Assembly: GCA_001414345.1 (NCBI GenBank)
Contig: LLCB01000297.1
Span: forward strand, 1-64,000
Reading direction: 5' to 3'
DNA length: 64,000 nucleotides
From: Hymenoscyphus infarciens
Taxonomy: Eukaryota > Ascomycota > Leotiomycetes > Helotiales > Helotiaceae
Shown: positions 49,165 to 62,942 of the stretch, piece after piece
How positions within the stretch are numbered: the first letter of the stretch is position 1
Layout: every line of letters begins with the position of its first letter
The notes under the pieces: generated by a model
Seen by the model: the letters and a program-made list of their open reading frames with translations, nothing else
Told to the model about the DNA's origin: nothing
Database searches by the model: none
Position numbers and translations under genes: made by a program

Positions 49165-49899
49165 CTAGCACTTCTTTAAAATGACAGAAGTTACTTAAAA
49201 CTATTAAAAATTATATATCCGATTTAACTAATTAAAGCCCTCTATTCTCTGTTCTTAACTAATGAGAAGGCTCTATTTTAGTCTCTTATTTCGTTCTACC
49301 TATTCTATGAGGTTAATATCTAGCTTATTAGTATCGATCAACTTTTATAAGGTATTATAGTAACTCTTTTTAGTTATAGCATTTATAGGATTACTCTTAC
49401 TATTAATCTATTTAATCTTATTAATCTCTCTTAATTTATATACTTCTTATAGGTATATAATATTAATTATTAGTCGCTTCTTCTTAGTTATACTTAATTT
49501 AGCTATATATTTATAAATAGACTTTGAATTAGTATATACTATAAGTAGTATCTTAAATCCTAAGATACTTTCGAAAGTCGATTTTATTAAAGCTGCGGCG
49601 TTAAATCTAGAGCTTATTATATATAATTCTAATACTAAAATACTATAGGTAACTCTCTTATATTTAGTAGAAGACTAATATAAGATATTAGTATTATTAT
49701 CTTTATTTATAAGAGTAATAACGTAACTGATTTATAATAATAAGTTCTTATTATTAGTAAATAATCTATTAGTAAAAGTATATAACTTTAGAGAAGATTT
49801 ATCTAATTTAATAAATTTAAGTTCTCTTAAGAGATTATTAATTTACTATTAAATTCGCTTATTAAGAAGTAAAATATCATTATCTTAAGAATTAATAGT

Positions 49900-50770
49900 T
49901 TAGGTAGTATATAATAAGTTAAAAGCAGCCTTAAACTAGAATATTATAGCTAAGTATACCTCTCTAGTATATTATATAATATATTAATCTTTAGTATCTA
50001 TTATATATAATATCTCTTTTATATTAGATATCTTAGATAGAGCCTTTTATACTAAATCTAAGTGTTTTATATAATTCTAAGTAAGAGATATAGAGCTATT
50101 ATAATACTTAGTAATTAGCCCTTTATTAAATTTAATTAGATAGTTAATAGTAAGCTCTTCTCTCTCTTTAGATATAAATCCAGCTTTATTAATAATAAGC
50201 TCTTCTTTATTAGTAAAAGCGTTATTAGTAAGTATAAGAGTATTATTAGTTTAAAAGCCTACTATACTAAAAGAGGTATTTAACTTTACTTACTCGTTAT
50301 ACTAGTATAACTTAGTATATAAAAGATAGAGGTCGAAAGTTAACTATTCTATTATAAGCCTTATAATATAGTGTTTATAGTACATTATAAACTAGTAATT
50401 ACTAGCTTCTAGAATACTATATAGTAGTCTAATTACCTCGAAGAATATATCTTTCTATTAGGGATAACCTTTAAGAGAGCGTATAAAGAACTTCTGATTT
50501 AAGTTAGTTAATAATTATATATACACTTAAGTAATATCTTAAATAAATACTTATAAGCCTAGAAGTATTATAATAAGTATAAGGATTATTCTCTAGCTTA
50601 CTCTCTAAATAGTAGGCGTCTAGGTAAGTACTAGTAACTTCCTAGTATTATTATATACTTAGATAACTAATCTTAACTTTGCAAAAGTAAGTACTATACT
50701 CTTAAATTTAATATTATCTATAAAACATAATCTAAATATTCTAGTATTAGGAGGTAACTCCTTCTAGGTA
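49900..50770 (-). pseudogene. Copia reverse transcriptase region (RIP relic)
   Basis: Near 50,600-50,760 the minus strand reads RIFRLCFIDNIKFKSIVLTF and then KLRLVI.VYNN...LVLT. This matches the start of the reverse transcriptase of fungal Copia elements (SRFV.EIK......KSRLVVQ.YND.....LTQSPT.QR). The catalytic YVDD region was not located, so the left limit is approximate. Confidence 0.75.
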
Positions 50771-51549
50771 ATAATCTTAAAAACACCTTAATTAGTTAAT
50801 CTATTAATCTCCTTTTATTATAATTTAACGTATACTATACTATTATTAGCTATAAATACTTTAATATTATAAGATTTACTTAAATTAGTAAGAAAAGTTC
50901 TAATATCTTTAAGAGTGATATAGTTAAAATCGTTTATAAAAGTATCTAATTATTAGAATAATACTTTGAAAGACCTATTTAGAGGCTTTGAATACTTTTA
51001 GAGCTATCTATGTCTACGCTTCTAGGGAGGTTTTAGTAAGGGTTCTAGAATATTAGTATCTTGATAAATCTTTAAGTAACGAAGTTGATATTAGAGAGAA
51101 GGTGAACCTTAGTTATTCTACTCTACTTTTTACTTACTCTATTACTTAAAAGTTCTCTCTTTTTTATAGAGTTATAGTATTATTTTAAACAGTGTTATAT
51201 TAGAAACTTCCTTAGTTATTAATATTATTTTAGAAGTTTTAGAAGTTTTAATAAAGTATGGTTTTATAACTATAGATTAAAACTTTATAGAACCGCTTAA
51301 TAGTACTATAATATAGTCTTTATTCTTAATTCCTTAAAAGATAAAAGGTCTTGTCTAAGACTTTATATACTTCTTTTATATTAAAACGTTTAAATTTAAG
51401 AGTAAGTTCTTAACTCGGTTAATTAGTCTGTTTTATATATTAAGAGCTTCTTTAACTTAATAAGATGTAATCTACTTTTATACCTCTTAAGTAGTCTTTT
51501 TATAGGTCTTAGACCTTATAGAAATTAGTTATGAAGGTGCGTTGGTTAT

Positions 51550-51850
51550 AGTTATTTAAGTATATACTCTATATACTAATAGAGTAGAGACTAGTCTATT
51601 TAGGCTTACTATATCGTTAATTACTTTGAAGGCTATTTAAAGTACTAAACTTTATAAGAGATGTAGCTCTTATTTATATATAATATTATATATCTATTAA
51701 ATCGGTTTATAGTAACGTTCTACTATACTAATTAAATTATATACTTTAACTGGTATAGTTTTTACTATAGTATCTATTCTAGTAGCGGAGTATATGAAGT
51801 CCTTTTTGATAAAGTTTGTCTTAGTATCTATAATAATATAATTAAGAGGT
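51550..51850 (-). pseudogene. Copia integrase region (RIP relic)
   Basis: The minus strand reads TIPVKVYNLISIVERYYKP at about 51,700-51,760, matching the (K)PVEAHNSIG.VERYH.PLRRAY stretch at the end of the integrase core in fungal Copia elements. Downstream ATSLIKFSTLNSL corresponds to the following LQMA.KA.ND part. This fixes the element's orientation. Confidence 0.8.
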
Positions 51851-54800
51851 CTAAGATATATATTAATCTAATATTTTTAGAAAACCTTTTATATAGTCGT
51901 TGCTTTTATATCTAGTAAAAAGTTATCTACTTAATATCTTATTACTTTATCTATATAGTATAAGACTGCTTACTTATTAAGAAAGAAAGTATTAATTAAA
52001 ACACTATAATTAAATTTAAGGTTGTTATAAAAGGTAAACTTAAATTAGCTAGGTAAACTTCTATGCTTTTAATAGTATTTATAAAATTTAGTAAGATGTT
52101 AAAGGATGCTTTAGTTAATATAATACCTAGCTCTTTCTAGTACGCGTTATAATCTTAGTACTAATAGGTAGCTAAATCGCTTATAAAGTCGTTGAATATT
52201 AATATTTATAAGAAAGATTAGGTACTCTTATATAAAGTTATATATAGCTTTATTTTAGAGTAGAAAAGAGTATCTAAATTATTATATAATAGAGAACCTC
52301 TTAACTTCTATTCTTTTCTTATTCTCTTAGATAAGTATATTTTGAAAATTATTTAGAGTAATATTTAAGTTATTTATATTATTAATATAAAGGATAAAAG
52401 GGGTATTAGATTATACTATGTAGAATTTAGCTCTTTTAATTAGTATATTAACTGTTATTAATCCTAAAGATGGAGTATATCCTTTATTAAACTAGATATT
52501 AAATTAACTCTTTATACCTTTGTTAATTAAGACGCTTTTAATAAGTCTAATATATATAAGATATTAGTTATATCTTATACTTAACTTTTAAGCTACTCTA
52601 GTATCGATTATTATACTAAAGAAATTCTCTTTTATATATCTTTTAGCTATTATTATAAATACCTCTTCTATAAATTCGTATATAACGTTAGAAGTATTAT
52701 TTAAGTTATTTAGGTTTTATAGGATATATCTATTAATAGTGTGTTTTTATACTAAACTTATTAAATTTATAGTAAGTTGTTTAGTATTTAAATTATTGAT
52801 AAATCCTATAAAAGTAATATTATAATAGATAACTTCTTTATTTAAACTAGTATTTAATAAGTAACTATCTTCTTTTAATAGAGTAATAGTGTAAAGTATT
52901 TTTAATATCTCTTCCTTCTAGGTACTCTAAGTATGTACTATATTTATATTATATATCTTTCTAGTATACCTATCTTGCTTACTTTTAAAGTGTTTAGAAT
53001 TCTTATTAGTCTATTTAGTAAAGTAACAGTTCTACTCTTCTTAACTATAATCTTAAGATAAATAGTCGTCTTTTCTATATATATAATATGTCTTCTTTTT
53101 CTTATATTAATCTATATTACTAAATTTGTTTATACTATATTATTCGCTCTTATAGAAGTACCTCTTAGTTATTATAGTTTCGTTTATAACTATCTCTAAG
53201 TAGACTTTTATATAAGATTAAATCGAACTTTGTAGAAGAGTAATAGTATTAGAAATTAAAGAGTCTTAGAGTAAGATTAATATTATAATAGTATAATCTA
53301 AGACTTTTTTATATACTAAAATTAGCTTATTTAAAAATTAACTATTAGTATAAAAATTAGTAGAGAGGGAAAATCTTAGTAAATTAAGTCTTAATAATAT
53401 ATCTTTAAAAGAGCTTGATATTAATACTCTAGATACTTATATTATCTCTTATAAATTAATATTATTCTACTTAGATAATTAACCTCTTTTATAAAGTTTA
53501 TCTTTGAAGTATTATTATATAGATATAGATAAAACTTTAAAAGATTAATTAATATTTTTATTAAAAAGTATAGTATAGAAGTAATTCGAAGTATTATCTT
53601 TTAGTATAGTTAAGAAAGTAAGAGAGTAAATTACTAGTAATATTCTACTCTTCTTATATATATCCTTGAATATTATAACTTTAATTATAAAGTTGTCTTC
53701 TTTTCTATTATACTTTTAATTATTCTTATATATCTTTATAAGAGTGCCTAATACACAAGAGTGGTCTTAACTCTTTAAACTTTAAGAAGGTAATTTATCT
53801 TTAAAATATACTATATTTATTTATACTAGTAACCTTTTACTATAATCATCTTATTATTAATTATATTCTAGATACTTAGAGGTATTATTGAAATCGTTAC
53901 TATTAGTATCTTTACTAAATTAATAGGATATAAAGAAAAAGGTCTAGTTATCTTTTAGTAGACTTAAAGGTTAGATTAAAGGTTATACTAGATTACTTAG
54001 GTCTTTCCTTTTAGTTGATAAGATTAAAGTTATTAAAGGTGTTAGTTATTATAATAATATCAGTTATTATAATAATATCAGTTATTATTATTATTATATA
54101 GAGAATGCTTATAAAGCTTTATCTCTAGCCTTCGTCTTAGATCGGGTGTTTTAAGTAATATTTTTAGCTAGAGGTTATTATTATTAGAGTTGTTATTACT
54201 ATAGCTTTTATTATCTTTCAACGTGTTCTATTATATATTTATAACAGAATCTTAATTCTTTAGTATTAGCTTCTACTAATACTATATCTTTTAAGTCTTT
54301 GTCTAGCTACTTAGTTTAGTTAACCTTAGTAGTAGTATTATATAGTACTTAAGATATAAGTATCTTATATCTATCTATCTTAACTTATATACCTCTTCTA
54401 TAAAGTGTTTATTATAACTTAGTAGTAGTAGATTAGTAGATTTTAGTAAATTTATCTTAATTCTATCTTTTAAAGTCTACTTAAAATTCGTTCTAAAGAA
54501 GAAGGTCTTCGTTCTCTTCTTTAGCGTACTCCTCTTCTCGTTTAGCTGTAAAAATCGTCTCTTCTGTTTATATTAACTTTAGCTTTAGTACTAGTTTTAA
54601 GGCTTCTTTTAGTATTGAAGTTAAAGCTTCTAAAGTCGTCGGAATCGGTGCCGGCGTATCTATTATATTATAGATATTATAGATATTATTATTACTTAAA
54701 TTGAATTTAAATATTATTAAAAGTCTATTTATACTTTACTTAGTAGGTAAAAGAGATATCGGGTTTTAGGTAAATAGGTGTCTTAAAGAGTATGAATTAT

Positions 54801-55008
54801 CTCGAGAGATAATAGAAGGTCGGTATTAGTAATCGGTGCTTCTTATATTAAGAAGCGTTTACTGTTTATTATAAATTTAAACAGTAGAAGGAGTTATAAT
54901 TAGAGAAGAGGAGTCTACTAGTAATATTAAGTTTACTTTTATATAAGTATACCCGTAGTAGAAATATATAAAGTAACTAAGTATTTAATCTATACGTCTA
55001 CTAATTAG

Positions 55009-55178
55009 TATTAGTATAACTTATAGTTATAAAAGCGATATAAAAAGAGTTATATTATCGTTTGTATATACCGAGTAAAGCTAGCTACGATGACTACTTA
55101 AGTAGCCTCTAAGCAAGTACACGTGTAACCACGTATACTAATCCGAATCGCTATTTACCTCTTAAATATATACCGACA
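55009..55178 (-). repeat. 5' LTR of the Copia element
   Basis: 170 bp, ending ACCGACA with an intact CA terminus. Directly followed by the ATTAC duplication. It retains CACGTGTAACCACG and GCAAGT that are mutated in the other LTR. Confidence 0.94.
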
Positions 55179-56009
55179 ATTACTATTAGTATTCTTATTT
55201 TTAAAAGTAAGTTAAAAATAGAGAGAGGAAATCCTAGAACCTACTTTATAAGTAATATAATTTAGTATAATAGTATAAGATAAGACTTTCTACTCTAGTC
55301 TCTTTCTACCCCTTCTCTATTAGACATTCTAAGCTCTTTAGTATAGAAGAGTCTCTATATAATCTAGTATTTAAGCATATATATATATTAGTATATTATA
55401 TTTATTATAAATTTAACTTAATTATAAGTCTTAGGCTATGTTTATTCTATATATAGACTAAACTTATAAGCTATATTATATTAAATAAAGGTATATATAT
55501 TTAATAAAAGCTATAATAAGATACTTTATAATATATAACTTATAACTTTATATTTCTCGTCTTAGTATTAATTAATTAATCGAAGAGTTACTCTATAGTA
55601 GTATACCACGTTTATAAGACCTATTTAATCAAGTCTCTTAAACTATTTCATATTATTTATAGAGCTTATAGCTTTAAAATAATACTTATACCTCTTAAAA
55701 GCCCTACTTCTACTCTTCTCTTTTTCGCCTAAAGAAGATATAATAAACTAACTTTAATTAATAGACGAATTACTAATAAAGATAAGATTATTAAGAGATT
55801 TATTAGCTTCTCTACTAAGGGGATTTAGTATAAAAAAGCTCTTTTAAGACTAGCTCTTAATAAAATATTAGTCTAATCTAATCTCTTACTTATATTACTA
55901 GTTTCTATTATAGCCTTAATAGTATAGACGTTCTAATCCTAAGTCTAAATCCTCTCTATAGAAGTATAATAGATAGGTATAGTATAGTAATAAGTTTATA
56001 GTCTATATA

Positions 56010-56690
56010 CTATAAAGGTCGGTGCTATTAGAATAGAAGATACTAAGGCTTTTATTAGAATAGATAGCTTAGATTTCTTAATTAAAAAGTATTTAATAGT
56101 ACTTTATAACTCTAATCTAGTTAAAGTAAGCATACTTCTAAGGTTTCTATAGTTCTAGAATATAAGTAAAACACTTTAGTTAAATAAACTATTTAAGACT
56201 ATAAGACTACGCCTATTTAGAAATCTTACTACTTATAATAATATAATAAAAGAATTCTAAGAGATCTAGATAAAAAGCTATTATCGGGTTATATAGACTT
56301 AATAGAAAGTAACTAGCTTTAACTATTATTATAGCCTTAGACTATAAGTAGCTATAATATATAATAGCTATAGATATAGCCTCTTCTATAAATCTATTAA
56401 TATAAGGTTTATCTTAAAAGTACTTAAAAAGCTTATAATAAAGAGTAATATAAATTATATTTCTAATAATCCTTAGATAGTATATAAGATTATATATTAC
56501 TTACTTAGTAAATATTATTAAGCTAAGAAAGGTAATTATAATATTCTAATTTATATAATAGACTAACTAGTTTTAAAGATTCGTTCGTTTTTATATCTTT
56601 TTTATAATATTAAAGTAATAAGGTATAAATATATCTTAATTAATCTATATATTATAATTATTATTTAAGTTAAAGTTATTAGAAAATAAG
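56010..56690 (+). pseudogene. Unknown protein relic, about 225 codons
   Basis: A plus-strand phase with few stops. It reads KVGAIRIEDTKAFIRIDSLD, FLIKKYLIVLYNSNLVKVSI, NKLFKTIRLRLFRNLTTYNN, SINIRFILKVLKKLIIKSNI and LVLKIRSFLYLFYNIKVIRY. The frame may extend left toward 55,560. No family recognised. A short GTAAGCTATTAG cluster follows at 56,938-56,975. Confidence 0.5.
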
Positions 56691-57209
56691 AAGTTAGTCT
56701 CTATATTATATTAAGACATCGGCTTCTTCTATAAAAGAAAAGCATCCTAGGAAAAGCGCTAATAAAGAGAGGCTTATTAAAGTACTCTTTAAACCTAACC
56801 TTGATAAAAAGTTATAATATAATAAGATATATAACTTAGTAGATATATATAAGAGAGTTAAAATTAAATAGTCTATAATTCTAGTATATTATATCTAAGT
56901 AGAGATACTTAGCTATAAATCAGTATAATCGATATAGAGTAAGCTATTAGGTAAGCTACTAGGTAAGAGATTAAGTAAACTATATATTTACTTAGTATAT
57001 AATATAATACTCTAGTAGAATTAATAGTATAAGATACCTAGTTCCTCTATAACCTTAACTAGAAGTATTAATATAATATATTAATAGATAAAGTTAATAA
57101 TTATATATATTAATAGAGAATAGAATAGAGTTTTTACTTAATTTAGTCTCTCTTTTTTTACTTAAACATATATATTTCCCTAGCTACTAAGTATGTTAAT
57201 ATAAATAAA

Positions 57210-59110
57210 TTTAGTTATAAAGCTAGATTATAATAACTTTTTACTACTTAGTTAGTAACGGCTTTCTATTTTCTTTTAGCTTACTTAATAGCTTACTTAA
57301 TAGCTTACTTAAATATCCTCTTATTAATCGCTTTTATTATTAGCTTACTTAATAGCTTACTTACTATAAACTTACTACTTAGAAAATAAAGAATATATAA
57401 GTTATAATATTAATATTTAATACTAACTAACTCTTCTAAGTATTCTAGCTCTAAACCTAAAGAAAGTATTCTAGTAAAATAATACTAAAGAATATAAGTA
57501 AACTTAATACTTATTTTTAATCTTATAATATATCTATATTATTAGCTACTAATCGAGAAATATTATAGTTAATCTAATACTAAAACCTACTAAGACTTAA
57601 AAAACAATTCCTCTTAAACTAGTAACTCTACTAGTAGACTTTTCTCTAATACGTTGTCTCTAACTAAGGCACTTATATATAATTTTAACTTCTTATTTCT
57701 ATTAACTATCTTCTTTATAGCTTTATATCTTTTATAGACTTAAACTAACTAGAGAAGCTATATATTTTCTATCTAGTAGTAAAAACTTTTAATAACTCTT
57801 AAAAGGTTACCTATATCTACTAGTTTAGTTAGGTTAAATAGACTAGCTCTATCTATCTAGCTATAATATACCTTACTAGACTATTCTAGGTAGTAAATAA
57901 AAGCTTTATAGATATTAGTATTTATATAAAGTAAAGAGATTATTAATTTAAAGTAAGTATAATCTATTACATTATCTTTATAATAGGTAGTAGAATAGTT
58001 TCGTATCTCTAGAATTTAGAAATCTAGGTTAGTTACTTTAACTTAAAGCTCTAGCTTATCTATATATTAAAGAAATAAGGCTAGGTAGAGGACTACTAAA
58101 ATACTATCTTATAAAAGCTATATATAAGCGTCTATTAACTTTAAAAGCTTCTACTTAATAATCTATATAATAAAGGCTATTATCTTACTAGCTATTTTAA
58201 TAAGATTCTTAAGTTTTAGATTATTATATATTATTAAAAAAAATAGAGTAAGCTCTATATAGTATTAGAGGTCTTATCCTCTATAATAGTTAGGGTTTAT
58301 AAGTTAGTTAATAGATATATTAACTAGATCTATAGTAGTTAAGAAAGTAGTAGACGTTATAGGAGTAAGGACAGAATTAGATAGGTCTTTAAGCTTACTT
58401 AAGTAAAGACCTTGAAAAATTTTAGTAAAAGACTAATTAAGTACTTTAATAATACTATTCTTAATAAATAGATGTTATTAAATAATATATCTTTTATAAG
58501 TTAGAGGTAGGTAAAGAGTCTTAGTTTCTATAGCTCTATTAGGAAGGAGAGTAGTAGTAGATATTAGATAACTTAAGATAATTTCTTTATAATTATAAAT
58601 ACTATTAGAGTACTTTACTCTATTCTAACTATAATAATCTTAGAGATTAATAAAGTAATAAGGTCTAAGGAAATAATTAGTTTAAGTATTTTATAATATA
58701 GCTTTATTATATAGAATATACTTTATAATTTTATCTCTAATATTATCTTAATAGTAGTATAGTAGCTAGTTCTCTCTAAGACCTTCTTAATAGTAAATGA
58801 TATTACGTTTCTAAACTATACCTAGGTAATTTAGTAGATTAGTGTTATTCTTATAATAGTTAATAACGTTTTAAATCTATAAGAAAATAATATAATCTCT
58901 AGTAGCTACTTTACTATTAGAGGCGTCGGTTTTAGCTTTATGCTTTAGTACTAGTATATTTAGTTTATTAGCTAGAGGCTAATAATCTTCTTTATTAAAT
59001 ATTAAAATAAACCGTTCTTAGCTATTATAAGATATAGTTAGGATATTCTTAAGCTTTTACTAGAAAGTTTTAGAGTAAATATAAAGCTCTTACTAGTTTT
59101 ACTTAGTTTA
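57210..59110 (-). pseudogene. Unknown protein relic, 510-630 codons, single phase
   Basis: I followed one minus-strand phase from 59,110 to about 57,575 with only TAA and TAG interruptions, and more loosely to 57,210 through a short-repeat array. Readable parts include NILTISYNS, ERFILIFNKEDY, HKAKTDASNSKVATRDYIIF, SYLISTTTLLPNRAIETKTL, LKDLSNSVLTPITSTTFLTT, NLTKLVDIGNLLRVIKSFYY and KLYISALVRDNVLEKSLLVE. It reads like an ordinary large protein, but I recognise no family. The array at 57,278-57,366 falls at its 3' end. Confidence 0.6.
57278..57366. repeat. TAGCTTACTTAA array
   Basis: Six TAGCTTACTTA units in two groups. On the minus strand they stay in phase with the preceding long frame and would encode KQAI- and SKLL-like repeats. 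Confidence 0.8.
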
Positions 59111-59199
59111 GTTTTAATTAAGAGTATAAAGGACTTATAGTATTAGGTAAAAGCTTTCTCTTTCTTATATTTAGCTATACCTTATCTAAGAGTAGTAGT

Positions 59200-60330
59200 A
59201 GATAGTATTTAAGCTTAGGTGTTTACTTATAAGAGAGCTACTAAAGAGATAGCGATTAAGAGGGTATAGAGTATAGTAGTTCTTATACTAAATATATATC
59301 AGCTTCGTAGATTTAGTAGTAGAAGGTATCTTTAAGTAAGGGCTATAATATTAAATATATATCGAATTCGTAGGTTTAGTAGTAGAAGGTGTCTTTAAGC
59401 AAGGGCTATAATACTAAATATATATCGATTTCGCGGGTTTACTAGTAGAAGGTGTTTTTAGATAAAGATATTAGCTATATTAAGTATATATCGACTTCGT
59501 AGGTTTACTAGTAGAAGGCGTCTTTAGATTAGAAAGATAGTTATAAAGGCTTAAGCTTATATACTTACTTATAAGAGAATTCGAAAAGAGGAGCTTAGGA
59601 TTAATATTAGTATATTATATTAAGAGACTATTAATAAGCTAAGTTTTAGAGAGGTAGTAGTAGAGATTAAGTTTTAAAAACGCCTATTTTCTAGCTAGAG
59701 AAAGGTTATAATTATAGTAGTAGATTATAATCTAAATATATCTTAATCTAGTAAAGCTTAGGCTAATAAGAGTATACCTCTAAAATATAATACTCTTAAT
59801 ACTTAATAGTATTAAAAGTAGTCTATAAATTAAAAAAAGATAAGAGAAACCTAGAAGTATAAGAAGAAGGTAGTAAAGAATTCGTTATTAAGTCTTTAAA
59901 TAATATAGATAAACTATTAACCCCTTACTATTTACTATATATAAGTAGCCTTCTATACTTTAAAAAGGATACTATTTTATCACTCTACTAAAGTTACTAC
60001 TATAAGCTAGAATAGATATACTAAAAAGAGAGCTAGAAAGAGAAAAGGAGCTTATATATAGAGTAGTATTAATTATATTATAGGATATTTTAATAGAAGA
60101 TATAGAAATAGAATTAAAGAGAGTATTAGTAGAGTAAGGTGATTTAGCGTATTATAGCTATTTTATACTTATAGAAGGTTATAAATAATAGAATATAAAT
60201 ATAAGGAGATTCTTACTATAAAATAGCCTATATTCTTTAATATATAAACTTATATTAAGTAAGTTAGTAGATTAATAAGTAACTATAAAGTTTAATACTT
60301 TTAATAAAAGAACGTCTAAAAATACTAGAC
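59200..60330 (+). pseudogene. Unknown protein relic with 21-residue repeats
   Basis: Four tandem units of about 63 bp (59,285-59,530) read KYIS.S.V...KVSLSKGYNT and variants, that is, an imperfect 21-residue repeat. The same phase continues with YNYSSRL, KVVYKLKKDKRNLEV, EEGSKEFVIKSLNNIDKLLT and PYYLLYISSLLYFKKDTILS. Near 60,065 the open phase shifts (VLIIL.DILIEDIEIELKRV), which suggests an intron or indel. Its start is only about 100 bases from the start of the divergent minus-strand relic, so the two may have shared a promoter region. No family recognised. Confidence 0.5.
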
Positions 60331-61779
60331 TTCTACTAGATACTTTCTTTCTCTACTTCTACTACTATACTTAATATCTAAATAATATATATTTCTTCTA
60401 TTTTAAAGTAATAAATATATAATATAATTTATACTAGATTATAAAGTTTATATTACTAAACATATTCTTAAAGACTATATATTTAATCTAAACCTTTATT
60501 AAAGCTATATAATAAATTAGAAATTATATAATAGCTTTTATAAAAATTCTCTAATTAACTCCTATTTTAAGCTTAAACTTATAAATAAGAAAAATACTTA
60601 TTTAAAAGGTGCTTTTAAGAAACTTCTTAATCTTATCTTACTAAGTTTTATAAAGTCCTAGCTTTATAATCAACTAGAATATCTTTATAAGTAACTATAG
60701 TATAAGATCCGACTTACTTAGTTATTATATAATTTAATAAAAACAGAATAAACTCTTTTAGTATTTAAAGATTTTCTATTAATTATAGCTTAAAATACTA
60801 AATAAAGCCTAACTGTGAATCTAAGAAAGAGGAAGTAGAGTAAGGATTTAGAAAGAACTAAATAATATACCTATTATAACTTTAATAAAAATAATAATAA
60901 TAATAAGTAGAAGAGAGGAGGAGAAGAAAAAGAGGCTAATAGTAATAATAATAATAGTAATAGTAATAATAAAGACCTTAAAGTTACTCTTATTATTTTA
61001 AAGTCTACTATAGTATTAAGCTTATATATATAAAGGACTTTTAACTAGGTCTTAAAACTAAAAGGTATAATACTAATACTAAATTCTTATTTAAATCTCT
61101 TAAATTAAGTACCTTTATATAAAGTATAACTAAAGTAGTAGAAATAATATATAAAAAACTCTAAAATAACTAAACTATTAAAACTATTAAAACCCTTAAA
61201 TTTAAAGCCTCAACTTCCTTTATAAGAAATACTAATAAAGTATCTATATATAAGAATAAAATAGAGTATAATAGAAAGAAGACCTAAGAACTAAAAGCCT
61301 TATACTTTAAGAGCTTAAAAGAGGCCTTAAAATAGTATAACTTAGTAATTAGTATTATAGATAATAGAAATTAAATAAGGTATTTATATACTAAGGCTCT
61401 ATTTAAGTAGTAAGGATAAGTTAATATAAGAGTAGGCTTTGTAGAGTACTATATAGCTTACTTTTAATTAGTAGCTTACTTAGTAGCTTACTAGTTAGCT
61501 TACTTATTAAACTGCGATTTACTCTACTATTACTAGTACTAGCTACTTTAAAGTTACTTTTCTTTTTTAACTTTTCTTATTTAACTTTTCTTATTTTAAT
61601 TACTATTATAATAATAATTAAGATCTAGTCTATCTACTTAGTCCTTAACCTAAATTATTATAAAAGACCTTAAGCAACGAAAGTACGTAGTTATTACTTA
61701 TATAAATTTAAAACTATAAGTTTCTAGGTTCGTACTTTACCTTTACTTTTAGTATTAATATTAAGTAGGTCTAATATAC
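60331..61779. other. Degraded AT-rich DNA, no gene recognised
   Basis: This contains AAT and GAA trinucleotide-rich tracts at 60,885-60,975 and a TAGCTTACTTAG cluster at 61,462-61,503. I found no convincing open phase. Confidence 0.45.
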
Positions 61780-62470
61780 CTTTTATAGATACTATAAAGA
61801 CTGTTGAATCGCTAGACCTTAGAGAGCTTAATATAAGTTAAATTCGAGATCTATTTACTAGTTCTAGCTTAATAGACTCTAATCTAGAAGTTGTTAAGAA
61901 AACTCTTTCTAAGATAAATAAGAAGAAGGCTAAGGCCGGTTATTTAAGTACTACTAGTAATAGTAGTTTAGGTAATATAGGCAATAGTAGTTATAGTATT
62001 AGAAGTAATACCTTTTTTATACTAAAGAGCTATAAGAAGGAATAGCGGTTTCGTAAGTTAGATTTTAAGAATAGTATTAGGCTTAGTCTTAATACCTTAA
62101 AGACTCTACCTATAGTTATCCTAAGACTTAGTTAATCCTTTACTAAAACTAATACTACTTATAAGGTATATAATAAAGATTTATAAGTTAAGTAAAACCT
62201 CTTAAAGTAAAAGAGAGAGATAGAGGAGGCTATCTATAAATATAGTATTAAGAAATCTAAATTTATTTATAAATATATATATAAAGTATATATAATATAA
62301 TTCTTAATTTACTTTAATTACTAACTTAATTAGGTTACTTCTATAATATATATAAAGAAAGCTAAGCTTAAGATAGATAGTAATAAGGTTAAGATATATA
62401 CCTTTTATCTTTTAATATATATAGTCTAACCTTTAGTAGATAAATAATTATAAGCTCTAAGCTAAGATTA
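61780..62470 (+). pseudogene. Unknown protein relic, about 230 codons
   Basis: One of the best-preserved frames of the block. It reads PFIDTIKTVESLDLRELNIS, IRDLFTSSSLIDSNLEVVKK, TLSKINKKKAKAGYLSTTSN, a Ser/Asn-rich part, then KLDFKNSIRLSLNTLKTLPI, KREIEEAIYKYSIKKSKFIY and IKKAKLKIDSNKVKIYTF. Stops are sparse before about 62,150. It appears basic and partly helical; no family recognised. Confidence 0.55.
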
Positions 62471-62942
62471 AAAGCCTTAAGGAATTGTTAATATTAAGTA
62501 GCTTACTAGAGAGTGTTAATTTATAAGAGTTATTCTCTTAACTAGTATAAACTTATTTTATAACTAATAATAGTAGAGCCGATATTAAGAGAGAATACGA
62601 GGACGAGAACTATTAGGCTAGAGTAAACACTAGTAAGGTTAGATAATATAGAGTTATTAATATATACTTATACTTTTCTAAAATAAAGATATCTTATTAA
62701 AGGAAGATATAGTATAGTAGGAGTAATTTAATCTCTAGCTAAGGACTTTTATAATAGTTCTATTAATATTAATCTCTAATAGATAGTTTAATCTTAGTAG
62801 TCGTCTTAGATTAATATTATAGTAGAAATAAAGAAATTTTCTTAATCTTTCTTAATACTAAATATAATATAAAGATACTTCTTATAGATAGCTTATTAAT
62901 TACTAGTTCTAAATAGCTACTAGCTTTCTCTATTATATCTTA

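Larger units (their letters stand above)
48995..55178 (-). mobile_element. Complete Copia-type LTR retrotransposon
   Basis: This 6,184-bp element has two 170-bp LTRs and an ATTAC target duplication (48,990-48,994 and 55,179-55,183). Integrase and reverse transcriptase signatures lie on the minus strand, integrase upstream of reverse transcriptase in transcription order, which is the Ty1/Copia order. Its frames are broken by TAA and TAG, but it keeps more CA, TG and CG than the surrounding DNA, so RIP was milder or more recent. A short ATAATAATATCAGTTATT-type tandem repeat sits at about 54,050-54,100. Confidence 0.94.
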
